This document shows, one piece after another, positions 37,001-48,775 of a stretch of 64,000 bases of DNA. The position numbers and the translations under genes were made by a program. Below the pieces are notes generated by a model. The model did not search any database. It saw nothing but the letters and a program-made list of their open reading frames with translations, and was not told where the DNA came from. Origin of the DNA: Arabidopsis thaliana (taxonomy: Eukaryota > Streptophyta > Magnoliopsida > Brassicales > Brassicaceae). Location: contig NC_003070.9 of the NCBI RefSeq assembly GCF_000001735.4, positions 24,351,971 to 24,415,970 of the forward strand. Reading direction: 5' to 3'. The number at the start of each line of letters is the position of its first letter. The first letter of the stretch is position 1.

Positions 37001-39019
37001 CAGTTATGTCATTTTAATTTGAAGAAAAAGGTCATAGAGATTCTAATGACTCCATGGAATATCATAGACCAGCCTAGATTCTCTTACCGTGGCCTTTTAA
37101 TCGGTAAACGATTATTCATTTCAACTTCTTCTCTAATCACTTAATAACACATCACTTCTGATCGACTGTTTTTGTTACTACACAGATACATCCCGACATT
37201 ATTTGCCACTTCCGGTTATAAAGAACGTGATTGATTCCATGACATATGCCAAACTTGTAAGTTCTTATAAGATGAGTCAATTTGGTTTAGTTTATGAATC
37301 TCATCTTATAAATGACCAAGAGTGATATACTTTAGTTGGTTGATTGCAGAATGTGTTACATTGGCACATTGTGGATACACAATCATTTCCTTTAGAGATA
37401 CCTTCTTACCCAAAGCTATGGAACGGCGCTTACTCTTCCTCTCAGCGATACACCTTCGAAGACGCTGCTGAAATCGTCAAGTATATATGTCTAGATCCTA
37501 ATATTCATGCAAATAAATGAATCATACTACAATCATAGGATTGATGTTAACCACTTATGTATGTGTATATATAGTTATGCTCGGCGACGAGGGATCCATG
37601 TCTTGGCTGAGATTGATGTTCCAGGACATGCTCTCTCATGGTAATTTCTTCATCTTCAACTTTTTTTTATCTTCTCTAATATATTTCGCATTTTCGACGA
37701 TAGTAACTATGATAATATTCATTGTTATAAATAAAGGGGAAAGGGATATCCTGCCTTGTGGCCCTCCAAGAATTGTCAAGAACCACTTGACGTGAGCAGT
37801 GACTTCACATTCAAAGTCATTGATGGCATTCTCTCTGGTAAAAAGCTTTAAAACACTTTTTGCTTTATGTATGCATCACCAAATGTTGCCTAACTTCTTA
37901 TGGATATATTTCATTCAGATTTCAGCAAGATCTTTAAGTTTAAATTTGTCCACTTGGGTGGTGATGAAGTAAATACAAGTAATGATCAATATCTCTTTTG
38001 TTTATCATATATCCTATCTATGGTGTTGGTTTTGATTACATGTACTTCGTTGCAGCTTGTTGGTCTGCAACACCGCGAATAGCCCAATGGTAATGATACT
38101 CAGACACTTGCATAGTTCTTTAAAACGTTTTTCCTCATGTTACTCCAACTTTCTAACTTTGAAGGCTTAAAAAACATCGGATGAGTGAAAAAGAAGCCTA
38201 TCAATATTTCGTGTTGCGGGCGCAAAAAATCGCCTTGTCTCACGGATATGAAATTATCAACTGGTAATTAAATTACACTTTCCTTACAAAATGAAAACGA
38301 CAAGTAATCAAAATTTTCATATGACTTACTACATTTTTGTCTAATGTTATACTGTAGGGAAGAGACCTTCATCAATTTTGGAAGCAAATTAAACCGGAAA
38401 ACCGTGGTTCACAACTGGTAATTGCATCTGTACGTAGAAAAGAAGTACAAATTGTGACTCGACGTTGAATTTAATATAACGTTTTCCTTTGATGAATCAG
38501 GCTTAACACAGGACTTGTTGAGAATGTGACTGCGTCCGGTTTAAGGTGTATAGTTAGTAACCAAGAATTTTGGTATTTGGATCATATAGACGCACCTTGG
38601 CAAGGCTTTTACGCAAACGAGCCATTTCAAAACATAACGGATAAAAAGCAACAAAGTCTAGTACTTGGTGGCGAGGTTTGCATGTGGGGTGAACATATTG
38701 ATGCTTCTGACATTGAACAAACCATTTGGCCTCGCGCTGCCGCAGCTGCAGGTACATAAACGTTTCCTTATAACTCTTGCAAAAAGTTTATAAGTTTAAA
38801 ACATACTTTACACTAATTGCTAAACATTAAAAAATATTTTGTGTTTGGGAAGAGCGGTTGTGGACACCCTATGCAAAATTGGCTAAAAATCCCAACAATG
38901 TAACGACGAGGTTGGCTCACTTCAGATGTCTATTGAATCAAAGAGGAGTTGCAGCTGCACCTTTGGTTGGTGGCGGACGAGTTGTGCCTTTTGAACCAGG
39001 TTCTTGTCTCGCTCAGTGA
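34026..39019 (+). CDS. HEXO3: Beta-N-acetylhexosaminidase, GH20 (535 aa)
   Basis: Fourteen exons: 34026-34370, 36214-36288, 36866-36901, 36992-37103, 37186-37256, 37350-37480, 37575-37640, 37737-37837, 37919-37978, 38056-38089, 38165-38263, 38358-38417, 38501-38751, 38853-39019; 536 codons with the stop. The N-terminus MRGSGAKIAGVLPLFMLFIA is a signal peptide. The GH20 barrel is complete: NVLHWHIVDTQSFPLE, GIHVLAEIDVPGHALSWG, and the catalytic Asp-Glu pair in HLGGDEV. LVLGGEVCMWGEHID and ERLWTPYAKL follow. The enzyme trims terminal GlcNAc from N-glycans. In Arabidopsis HEXO3 acts at the plasma membrane or apoplast and makes paucimannosidic glycans. Intron 1 is 1.8 kb, far longer than the rest. 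The ATG at 33885 is in frame but precedes the TATA box. Confidence 0.95.
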
Positions 39020-39852
39020 TTCGAAAGATTAGCATTGTAGAATATATTACAGTCAGCAACACCTTGGTCAATTCAGGTTGAAATGAACCCCTACAAAAAA
39101 GGGATACTTTGAATTTTTTTCTTGGTTGATTTTTTAGTGGTAGAAATATTCCTTCTTATTTGGGAATAATTGTTGCAACATTCATGTATAAAAGGCCTTA
39201 CCAATTTCAGGCTTGAATAAGAATACATAGTTTGCACATACCACATTCAAAAATCATAATATTTGGTATCTAAACGAGAAAGAGAAACAAAATATGAAAA
39301 GATAGAGAGGGAACCATCACTACCAAGAAAGAGAGTGGTCATGTTTGTTTTCCAATCGCTCGCTAGTGACTAAATCATGTTTGTTTTGTTGACCCCAGCA
39401 ACAACGCTAAAATTTCAGCCATCGACATTTTTTAGTAGCTAGTTGACCAAAACTGTCACAAAATTAGCGACTATGAAACAAACAAGAATCAATGCAAGGC
39501 CAGCGACTACAAAATGAATAAAAATATATCACTGGTCGCTTATTGAAGTCACCAATGACCAAATCATGCTCGTATCGTAGTCGTCTAAGACTGAATCATG
39601 TTCGTTTAATAGTTACTAGGACAAAAGACTAACAACTGAGTGATCCAAAATCATCTATTTTTAAATGTTTGTTTTGTATTTTCATGTGGAATATAATAGA
39701 ATTTTTTTCAAGAAAAATACTGCATTGATTTTATTATGTTTACATATATAAAGGAAAAATAAAATTGATATAGTTATGTAACCAAGTAATAAAAAAAAAA
39801 GATTGAATATAACAAGTATAATTTAAACTCAGTGACGTAGATGCAATATTTT
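39020..39852. other. Intergenic between convergent HEXO3 and KOR2
   Basis: It holds both 3' UTRs. A stretch at about 39355-39640 repeats gactaaatcatgtttg, gaccaaatcatgctcg and gactgaatcatgttcg with CGACTA/TAGCGACT words. This looks like a degraded repetitive element, family unknown. Confidence 0.45.
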
Positions 39853-42800
39853 TCAAGGCTTCCAGGCTTTAGGAGGTGGTGGAGTCGGAGAGTAGAGAGG
39901 AGGAACACTATTGAACATCGTGTTCTTATCAATTTGTTGGCCACCACTGCTGGTTAAGGAAACGAGAGCAGCTACGAGGCCTGCGTTACCAGAGAGAGTA
40001 GGCTCGCTTGCGTTATAATTGTTTCGCAAGTCATGGAACTCATCGAATTTGTTTGGTCCACCAACCATAGCTCCTGTGATGTTGTTTGGATTTGGATTCT
40101 TTGTGTCTCTATACTTCAATCCTTCTCTACAGCTTCTCCTCTTTTTGTCGTTTGGGATCGTGGCGCCTCGGTGATGAACACGTCTTGGAAACTTCTTGCC
40201 GAATCCAACCACATAGCTCATTTTTAAGGGGTTGTCTCCAAGAATGTAATCAATCTGATCAAACATACAACATAATCATGATTTGTTCTAAATAAGTCAT
40301 AATTTGTTTTTAAAGGCTCCATTCTTACCTGAGACTGAGCAAAATCCTTGAGAACATGGTTCTCTACAAATGTAGGTCCACAGTACCATCCAGGAACTCC
40401 AGTAGAATTAAGATAATCCGCGAACAAGGAAGCTAAGAAGGAAGCATGAGCCACATATTCAAGTGGTCTTGGTTTCCCCAAGTTGAGTTGCATAAGCCCT
40501 CCTGAAAATTTTCTCCACAAAACGGTTCAAGTCATTTTCAAGACCATACACAAACGAAAAACAGAGTAAAGCAGAGTAATTAATCACCTGAAGTTCGGTT
40601 AAAGACATTGTACTGCTTGAGATAAGCACACATGGTGATACCAGTAGCGTTATGGTACCTATTGAGCATGTTTTCGTAAGGGAAACCAGGGTTCAAGAAC
40701 AATCTATACCGAGTCATCAACAACATTGCTCCAGGTAATTTGTTATTCCAGCTCGGTACCATTAACTCGGGTCGATTAGCAAAAGCTTTAGCAGTTTGAG
40801 GTACACTCGGTGTGGTGGCGAATTGTATGTAAGTCTTGTTTCCAGTGGCGTAGTAAAGCCATGCACCAGCCCACATGAACTCGTCGAACATACTTGTTGA
40901 ATTGTAGAAAGCTTGAGCCGTTGGTTGTCCGTCCGAGTAGCGCTTGCGTCTGGACTTGCTTCTGAAGAAGGGATATAGAGTTTCTGCGCCTTTTTTGAGC
41001 TTTTTGGCGTAGTCCGGTTTGTCAGTGAATACGATTGAAGCAGCAGCTAAGGCTGCAGAAACTTCTGCGCCAAGGTCAGCGGCCGAAGTGGAAGAGAGGA
41101 CGGGACGGTCGTAGGACATGTCTTCTGGTTTTTGCCAACAGTAGATATCATCTGGTGATTCTGAGTCTCTTAGTCCCCCACCAACCTAAGAGCCATAGAA
41201 ACAGGGCTTTCATCAAAAAGGTTTAGGCTTAGGTTTCTTGTTGCGCAAGAAAGTAATTAAACAGAGTTTTCTAAGAACCATAACGGTTTTTGTAATATTG
41301 CATCGATCATAGCAATTCTTCGTAACATTCTCTCATAGAAGTAACAACTAATAATACATTACCTGAGTGTAGATATGATCAAGGCGAGTAGCAGAATTGT
41401 TGAAAGTGAGAAGAAGATAATCAGTGCCCCATTTGAGAACATCTCTCATGTGATCATACTCATCGATGGCTTTGTATTTGTGGCTATACTCAATGAGACT
41501 CCAACTTAGCATTGTCATTGAGAATGCCATCGGAAAATGAAACTTGACGTTGCTTCCTCCGTCGTAGTATCCCCCGACCAATCCTCCTACCACGTCCGGC
41601 AGCCCATCCTTCGTCCCTGAATCACCTCTCCATGAAACCTTATTCTTCTTCGGCAGCTTACCAGCTACAATATCACATTTTCATTATTCATCATTCATCT
41701 TTTTTTCCATATCATCAATATTTTTCACTCAGTTTTAATTCCTCTAATGCTTACCATTTAGATTCTAATATTTTTATAGACATGAATGATACACGATAGA
41801 ATTCTTGAATAATTTCTTAGGTCAAATATGAAAATGTGGCTCGACATATTGGTGTTAGTTTAGTGTTTTGGTTTAACTCGATTTCATTTGTATGAGTGTC
41901 TTGAACCGATTCCATATTTCTTCTATTTATTAATTAATTAAGAAAATCTAAACTAATACTATCAAGAATTAATTTGTCCTTCTCAACTTAAAATAATACA
42001 AAATGCATATATTGGATATATAAAAAGAAAATTTTGATTTTAAATTTATTTTCTAATCTTGATATAGAGAAGAATATTTGAAAAAATGTATTTAGTGTAG
42101 AAAAAAACATAATTCCAAACAAGCTAGCACTTAGATATTCATACAAAATTTAAGTTTATATATTTTGGTTTATTACGAAATTATACTGCTCAAATATCGA
42201 AACCGCGTTAGTCCTTGGAAAGCCAAATGAATTTGTGAGCATTACCAGAAGCCAGCTCACAAGAACAAAATGAGAAAATGCGAGGTTGAAAGTTAGTCGG
42301 ATATACGTGCTTGAAATTGATTTTGGTATTTTATTAGAATGTCAACACTTGCGTGTTATTCTTGAAGTCTACTACCTAAAGAATGTTTATTTTTGAATTA
42401 TTAAACGTTTTCTAATACTAATAAGTTATTGCGCTTGCTAACGCGGAATTATTCAAATTTGCCTCACAAGTCACAATAAAATGACTTTTTAATCACTTCA
42501 TTAGAAAACTACATCAGCAATTGTTCCACTTTTTCGTTAATCTTTTAAGAGTTTGTTTCCTTATATTTACAAATAATCACATTTTCCACAAAATTTCTAA
42601 AAAACTCTCTATTAAGTCATCAACTTTTATAGTTAAGTCTTCTAATTTAAAGGGTGTAGATATTTTTAATTTTTTTTTTCTATAGAAATTGGATGAAAAT
42701 TGGACTCCATAAAAGTAAGAAATGAAAATTTGATAACTCAGAAAATCTAGTCGTCTTTTTTTTTCTTGTCATCTTTTTAAGTTTCTAGTTAAATATTTTA

Positions 42801-43291
42801 AAATTTAACTATCATCATTATACTATGCACAATGTAAATATATAAATAAGAAAAAATAGTCGGCAAAAAATAAAGAATAATAAGGAAGACTTACATTTTT
42901 GAGCATCGAAAAATTGAAGTGCTTTGTGAAGGGCAAGAGTGTAATTATCAGGCGGAGGAGGTGCAGACTTATGACGAGGCAACGACTTGACGATAATGAT
43001 CGGAAGAGCAACGACGAGAAACAAGACGGCAATAGATCCAACGGTCCACAAGAAAACCGTGCGGCTCACGGAAACACAACCTAGGTTTACATATTTCTTC
43101 TTCTTCTTTCTCCAATTATCTTGCGGTGCAAGCAACCAGCCTTGTTGCGTTTCGTCTAATTCACTTCTCTGTGAGTGAATAGCTCCTCTGTCCCACTCCG
43201 TCGTGTTCCTCAGCCGTTCTTCCTCCTCTGCCGCAATACGGTCGCTGTCTACGGCGTCTAGCGACCCACCCCATACATTCCCGGGATGCAT
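39853..43291 (-). CDS. KOR2: Membrane-anchored endo-1,4-beta-glucanase, GH9 (KORRIGAN type, 623 aa)
   Basis: Five exons: 42895-43291, 41363-41664, 40588-41185, 40329-40501, 39853-40254; 624 codons with the stop. It is a type II membrane protein: a cytosolic tail with the polar-targeting motifs LL (residues 53-54) and YVNL (67-70), also present in KOR1, then a transmembrane span (about 79-103, [20 protein letters not shown]). The extracellular GH9 domain follows ([61 protein letters not shown]), with the C-terminal acidic motif around [17 protein letters not shown] and a Pro-rich end. KOR enzymes assist cellulose synthesis; KOR2 is reported from specific cell types such as trichomes and leaf basal cells. 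All splice sites are GT-AG. The start is the first ATG. Confidence 0.94.
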
Positions 43292-46200
43292 TTCGAAAGA
43301 GCTTGGATGATTAAGGTTTTTTTTGGAGAAGAAATATAGAAAGGATATAAAGAGTTCTTTTTTTCTATGGAAAAAATAAGAAGTCTACTTAATTTTGGTT
43401 AATGATCGGTGAGAGGGATTTTATTAAAGAGTGAGTTGACCAAAATTGGGTCTTAGGAAATGGGAACGATGTGTCTATATTGTATATTCTAGTAGAATTG
43501 TAATCGAATTTTTTTATATTTATTAGTTTGAAGACTTGTTTCAAATAATTTTAATGTTTTTTTTTGGCAACCAAACATTAATTAAAAAGCAAATAATTTT
43601 AGTTTATTGATTTTTTTTTTTGCAATAAGCCTACATCAGATTTTAATTTGAATCGAATATAACTATATGTCCTATGTATTTTTTTGGGGCCTAAAAGAAA
43701 AAAATATCAATGTTTTGGTAAATGACATGGTTATAGCTTGGTTTCTACGTTCAACAAAACTCGGGCTACTTGTTGTATACCTTGACAAGATTCTACTAAA
43801 TCTTTTTTCAGACTTCCAGTCAAGTCTTCTAGGGTTCTTAAGTCGGGTTTTTATTTCGGGTTCTGATTGTCTGATTCTAAAGTCTCTTTAGAGTTTGTCA
43901 TTTGTTTTTGTTGGTGTGATTGACGTCCTCATTCCTAAGTCCGAACACTATGACTCTGATATGTTATTGACAGAGACAGAGAGTGATAATATAGTTTCTG
44001 ATAGGGAGGATTTGATAAAACAGAGTGATTACATAATGTTTGTGTTGATCCTTCTTAGTTCTTACCGTCTATAGTTTCCCTATTTTTTTAACACGAAATT
44101 TCATAGTTTGTGTAACTTGCGGCAGAAAATATAGATAGCTCACATAGCTATGATCTAAATATGAGCATTCGTGTATATGATTTTATGGTAGCTAGCGTTG
44201 TTGACAGGCTGCGGTAAATTGGTCTTCGCTAGATGTTGTGAAGCGTATGGAAAATACTATAATGAGCTAATATCTATTGGGCTTTCATTTAGCTTTCGCT
44301 ATTTATTAATTGGGCTTGGGCCACCCTTCACAAACTGTTTATTTTGTTCCAAGGATTTTTCAGTTGAGAGATTATGTAAGCAAATTTTGTTTTCTTCACG
44401 TAACAGAAATTCGATCTAACTTATGTCGAGATGAATTGCTAAAAGAACCATTATCCCAAGTAAAATGTATTAGAAACCTCATACTTGAATGAGGAACCCT
44501 AAAATATGTATAGAGGATTGTGATAATGTACTCACTATCAATATAGTCAGTTATAAGTTAGAATTCTGTTAAAAGTGTTAAAATAATGTTTTGTTTCAAA
44601 TACTTAGTTTATCAAATAAACTTTTTTAATCTTTTTATGTCACCATGAGTTATCTGAATAAAGATGTTTATATATCCGCAAGACTAGTCAAAAGTGGATA
44701 GCTCCATTAACTGTTATAGTGTAACTATTCTAGTGTAACAATTCTTAGAAGTATTTGGTTTTACTATTTTAGTCTTACTTTCTATACTTGATTGTTCAGG
44801 TAACATTTTCAAAATTGGAGATGATTTTACTTAATCGTAAACTTATTACTTATATACTAAAAAGCTTGTAAGTAGGGCCCGAAATGTGGAAAACATTGTA
44901 ATTTAAATCCAAACTAGTTTTAGAAGAAGACGCAATGTATATATAATAATGGAAAAATATGAAAACGATATCAGCCAAACATACTTATTATGAATATTAA
45001 TTGGAGAGAAGGAGTGTAACCATCCATATGGTGTGAATTCTATGATTTTTGGACCCATTGTTATAAACGAAGGAAGAAGACAAAGAACATGAAGACATGA
45101 ATAGTTTTATTTCAAAAGTAATGAATAAATATATAAATAAAAGGAATGGTTGTCGTTTGAAAATGGGTACGAGTAAATAGTGTTGCAGACTCTGCTCCAA
45201 CAGTAATTACAACAATGCAATATGCAACCACGACCCACTTGCTTCTATTCATTTCCCATTCTTGTTCTCTCTCCAAATTGACTAATGTTTTAAATGTTAT
45301 ATGATCATGATAACCATTCTTTTTTCTCTTTGCACGCTTCTTCGTTAGGTTAGGTCGTACGTAAAAAGTGATGACCTAATCGTAGAGACCAACTAAATTT
45401 CGGTTCTGATTACTTAATCGAGTGTTTAAATTTGCTTAACTTGACATTTGTTACCAAGAAAGGAGAACTAGTAGTGAAAAAAGAGAGTTTAAAACCTTGA
45501 CAATCGCTTAACCCAAAGTTTTAGAATATTTCTGCTAGTACATAAGGTAAATGTACACATTTATTGTAGTTGTTGTATTGGTTGAATTTGGCTCTGTTGG
45601 TTGAGGTTTCAGATTCATAAAAAAAAGTACTGTAGTTACTAGTAAAAATGAACTTGAATTATGGTTGTATTGTTGTTATACAAAAATGGCACACTTTATG
45701 AAACCAACTAAAAACAAGTATCCATTTCTGATAATAACATTTTCGAGGATTTTTAAGATATACAACAAAATGCAGAACTATATACAAAGTCTTGTGTCTT
45801 GAGAATGTAACTTCAATTATTAACACCAAAATGTCTAAAAACCTAAAGCATCTAAGAAACGGTGCCACTGTCTCTAACCCCTTTCTCAACAGTTCGATAC
45901 AAAACTTCCATTAATGTTTTTCTATTCCCTTCACATTTGGAAATTCAAACTAAAAATGCATAAACAAAAAATACTATAACCTCATCTTAAAAATTACTAA
46001 TGTCCCAGTAACATTAATCTCATAGGGTTACTAATCATGGGTTATCTTTTAAACTCCAAAAACAAAGTAGGTATCATTATATAAACAAGTTTCATGGTAT
46101 ATCTCCTAATTTTCCCGTAGAGGAAAGTATGAAGATATATATAGAGAAGAAAGACAGAGTCCGTGATCACTCACTCTCTCTCTATCTCTATATATCGACA

Positions 46201-47340
46201 CACCATAAAAGTTGTTCTTTCTCTCCGTTTCCTTAGCCTCTGCATCTGGGCGATTTTCTCTTTCTATCTCCCTACACCTTAGGGAGTACTGATCCTAAAC
46301 TCATCATCTTTCTATGCCTTCCTCTTTTCTTTCACTTATTTTCTTTTCTATTTTTTTTCTTTCTTACTTTGCGTAAAACTAGCGAGTCAAAAATAAAGAC
46401 ACTTGCATGATCCTAATATAATATTATATATTGTAATTAGAGAAAGAGAGAGAAGAGAAGAAAGAAAGTGGCAGTAGATTCTTATGGATTTTGGTATAAA
46501 GAAACATGAAAAAATGGGTTTGACCGAAGAAACTTTGAGGACGGTAACTTCATTATCAACTTTTCGACTGTATTTATATTTTAGCTTTTGTCAAACCGTA
46601 TCATATAATATTAATGCGAATTACTAGTAGAGAGTATAATAATAGTAATAACAAAATGCTTGGTTACTGTATGTAAATCCCTAGACAAAAAGAATAAGAA
46701 TAAAAAGAGCAAAATTCTTCATCCCAAGATCCATCAGGAGAGTCAGAGTCAGACCCCATCTCTCATTTCCCATCTCTCCTTTTCACATTTATTTCCTTTT
46801 TTTTCTTTCTAGATACTTTTTTATTTTGAAATTTAATACTAATAACTATACATTTATTGTTATTATTGTTGTTAGAGTCTATGCTAGGGTCCAAGGGTTC
46901 ATCCCAATATCCCTTCTTCTCCTTAGAAACTCGCAACTTCTTCACATGGAAATCAATTCCCTCTAGTACCAAATCCTATTACTATTGAAGGTATACTCTA
47001 TAGTTATTTATTTAGTTAAGTATATATATTAAAAATAAATAACATTAATTAGTACTAGTCTTATCATATTTATTAGCTCATTTTCTTATAAAATACTAAT
47101 ATAATAGGAAATTTAAGCACAAGATGAGCTTTGCCCATCGAGAGCCTCAAAACCCAAAAGTCTCTTCTTCTTCACGAGATCCAATCTTTTGCTTTTTAGT
47201 AATTAATTACATCTTCTTCCTTCTCTTCTCTCTTCTTCTTCCCTCTCTCATACCTACCTATAAGCAACACAAAGAACACCATTGATCCCATCTGTTTTGT
47301 TCCCTATATTTCGTTAATCCATCCATACGCATTCCAACTA
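43292..47340. other. Long gene-free region upstream of AS2
   Basis: About 4 kb without a supported gene. The end near KOR2 must hold its promoter. Near 46170-46200 and 46440-46470 there are CT/GA-rich microsatellite stretches (ctctctctctatctctatatat, agaaagagagagaagag). Short reading frames (for example 43667, 44198, 45659, 46763) show no family resemblance. Such length is usual for a tightly controlled developmental gene, and regulatory elements of AS2 are expected here, though I cannot mark one. Confidence 0.5.
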
Positions 47341-48175
47341 CACGGTACAAATTTCCATCTCTTTTTAATTTGTTTTTATAATGATTTTAAATCTCTCAGG
47401 TTGTCTCTAGACTCTTAGGTCTAGTTACCAAAATTTGACTAGCAATCATATAGCTACAAGTTCCTCTATATCATATAGCTACACATATCTCTAGGTCTGA
47501 AATGATCTTTTATCTCCCAAGCATATATTATATATTTGGATGCATACCTTTATGTTTGACTTTCGAAAAGCACCTTCATGTTACTCATTTTTTCCTCTAT
47601 TTGCTTTCAACAGTTGACAAGAAGGTTGGATCAGTATATATAAGTATACATATACACTTATGTGTGTGTGTAGTGTATGTGCATATATAGCTCACCAAAT
47701 ATCTTTAATACTACTAATTGCAAAGTTTCTCTTATTTTACAGCTTTTTGTATGCAACCCCAAATAGCAGCTTAAAGAAAGCAGAGAGGATCTTCTTTTAT
47801 TTCCCCTCTGAGCAACAGAAGCCATTATTCAAAGAAAGGCTTCTTTAATTTACTCGCAGGTAAAAGCTTTCTTATTCTATAGAGATTGAACAACTTTTTT
47901 TTTTTTTTAATTGACAACAATAAAGATTGAGCAACTTCTCTACATTATTTCTTTCTTTATTTTCTCACTTAATTTCATATTTGATTACAAAAACAGATAA
48001 TGTAATATCTCCAAAATCACAATTGATTTCATAATATCTTTTTTTGTTTCCTTATACCTTCTACCTCCAAAAACTAAATTCAAAAACCCTTATTTCTCTC
48101 AATTTTCAATGGCGGCTTTGTGTAGGGAGAGGGAAAAGAGAAAAAATTGAAAAACTCCATTTTCAAGTCATTAAA
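47341..48175 (+). promoter_or_regulatory. Probable AS2 leader with introns in the 5' UTR
   Basis: The sequence shows donor-like cacg|gtacaa near 47345, a polypyrimidine-AG acceptor (tcttattttacag) near 47741, a second donor (ctcgcag|gtaaaa) near 47859 and acaaaaacag near 47997. This pattern fits a leader split by introns. Several short upstream ATGs occur. The assignment is by splice-site appearance only. Confidence 0.4.
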
Positions 48176-48775
48176 ATGGCATCTTCTTCAACAAACTCAC
48201 CATGCGCCGCTTGCAAATTCCTCCGGCGAAAATGTCAACCGGAATGTGTATTCGCGCCCTATTTCCCACCGGACCAGCCACAAAAATTCGCAAACGTTCA
48301 CAAAGTGTTTGGAGCAAGTAACGTGACAAAGCTCCTCAACGAGCTTCACCCTTCACAACGTGAAGACGCAGTGAACTCTTTGGCCTATGAAGCCGACATG
48401 CGCCTCCGTGACCCTGTCTACGGCTGCGTCGGCGTCATCTCTCTCCTCCAACATCAGCTTCGTCAGCTTCAGATAGATCTCAGCTGTGCTAAATCTGAGC
48501 TCTCTAAGTACCAAAGCCTCGGTATCCTCGCCGCCACTCATCAGAGTCTTGGCATCAACTTACTCGCCGGAGCAGCAGATGGAACAGCCACCGCCGTGAG
48601 AGACCACTATCACCACCACCAGTTTTTTCCTAGAGAACAAATGTTTGGTGGCTTGGATGTTCCGGCCGGTAACAACTACGACGGTGGGATTCTTGCCATT
48701 GGACAGATCACTCAGTTTCAGCAGCCGAGAGCCGCCGCTGGAGATGATGGTCGCCGTACTGTTGATCCGTCTTGA
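48176..48775 (+). CDS. AS2: ASYMMETRIC LEAVES2, LOB-domain transcription factor (199 aa)
   Basis: A single coding exon. I chose the ATG at 48176 over the in-frame 48044 because the AS2 domain begins at once with MASSSTNSPCAACKFLRRKC. The zinc-finger-like C motif is complete (C10, C13, C20, C24: CX2CX6CX3C). Then come the GAS block (FGASNVTKLL, invariant Gly46) and the leucine-zipper-like helix (VGVISLLQHQLRQLQIDL). The C-terminal half has a His run (DHYHHHQFF) and a Gln-rich end. AS2 acts in the nucleus with the MYB protein AS1 to repress KNOX class I genes and ETTIN, setting leaf upper-side identity and symmetry. The product is intact with no odd residue. Confidence 0.97.
   Translation: MASSSTNSPCAACKFLRRKCQPECVFAPYFPPDQPQKFANVHKVFGASNVTKLLNELHPSQREDAVNSLAYEADMRLRDPVYGCVGVISLLQHQLRQLQIDLSCAKSELSKYQSLGILAATHQSLGINLLAGAADGTATAVRDHYHHHQFFPREQMFGGLDVPAGNNYDGGILAIGQITQFQQPRAAAGDDGRRTVDPS

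Noticed and set aside
43667-46972. Several 60-76 aa frames upstream of AS2
   Set aside because: Low-complexity translations of AT-rich DNA without domain, intron or repeat logic.
48044-48175. 44-residue N-terminal extension of AS2
   Set aside because: The AS2 domain normally starts within about ten residues of the N-terminus, and the extension is low in coding character.
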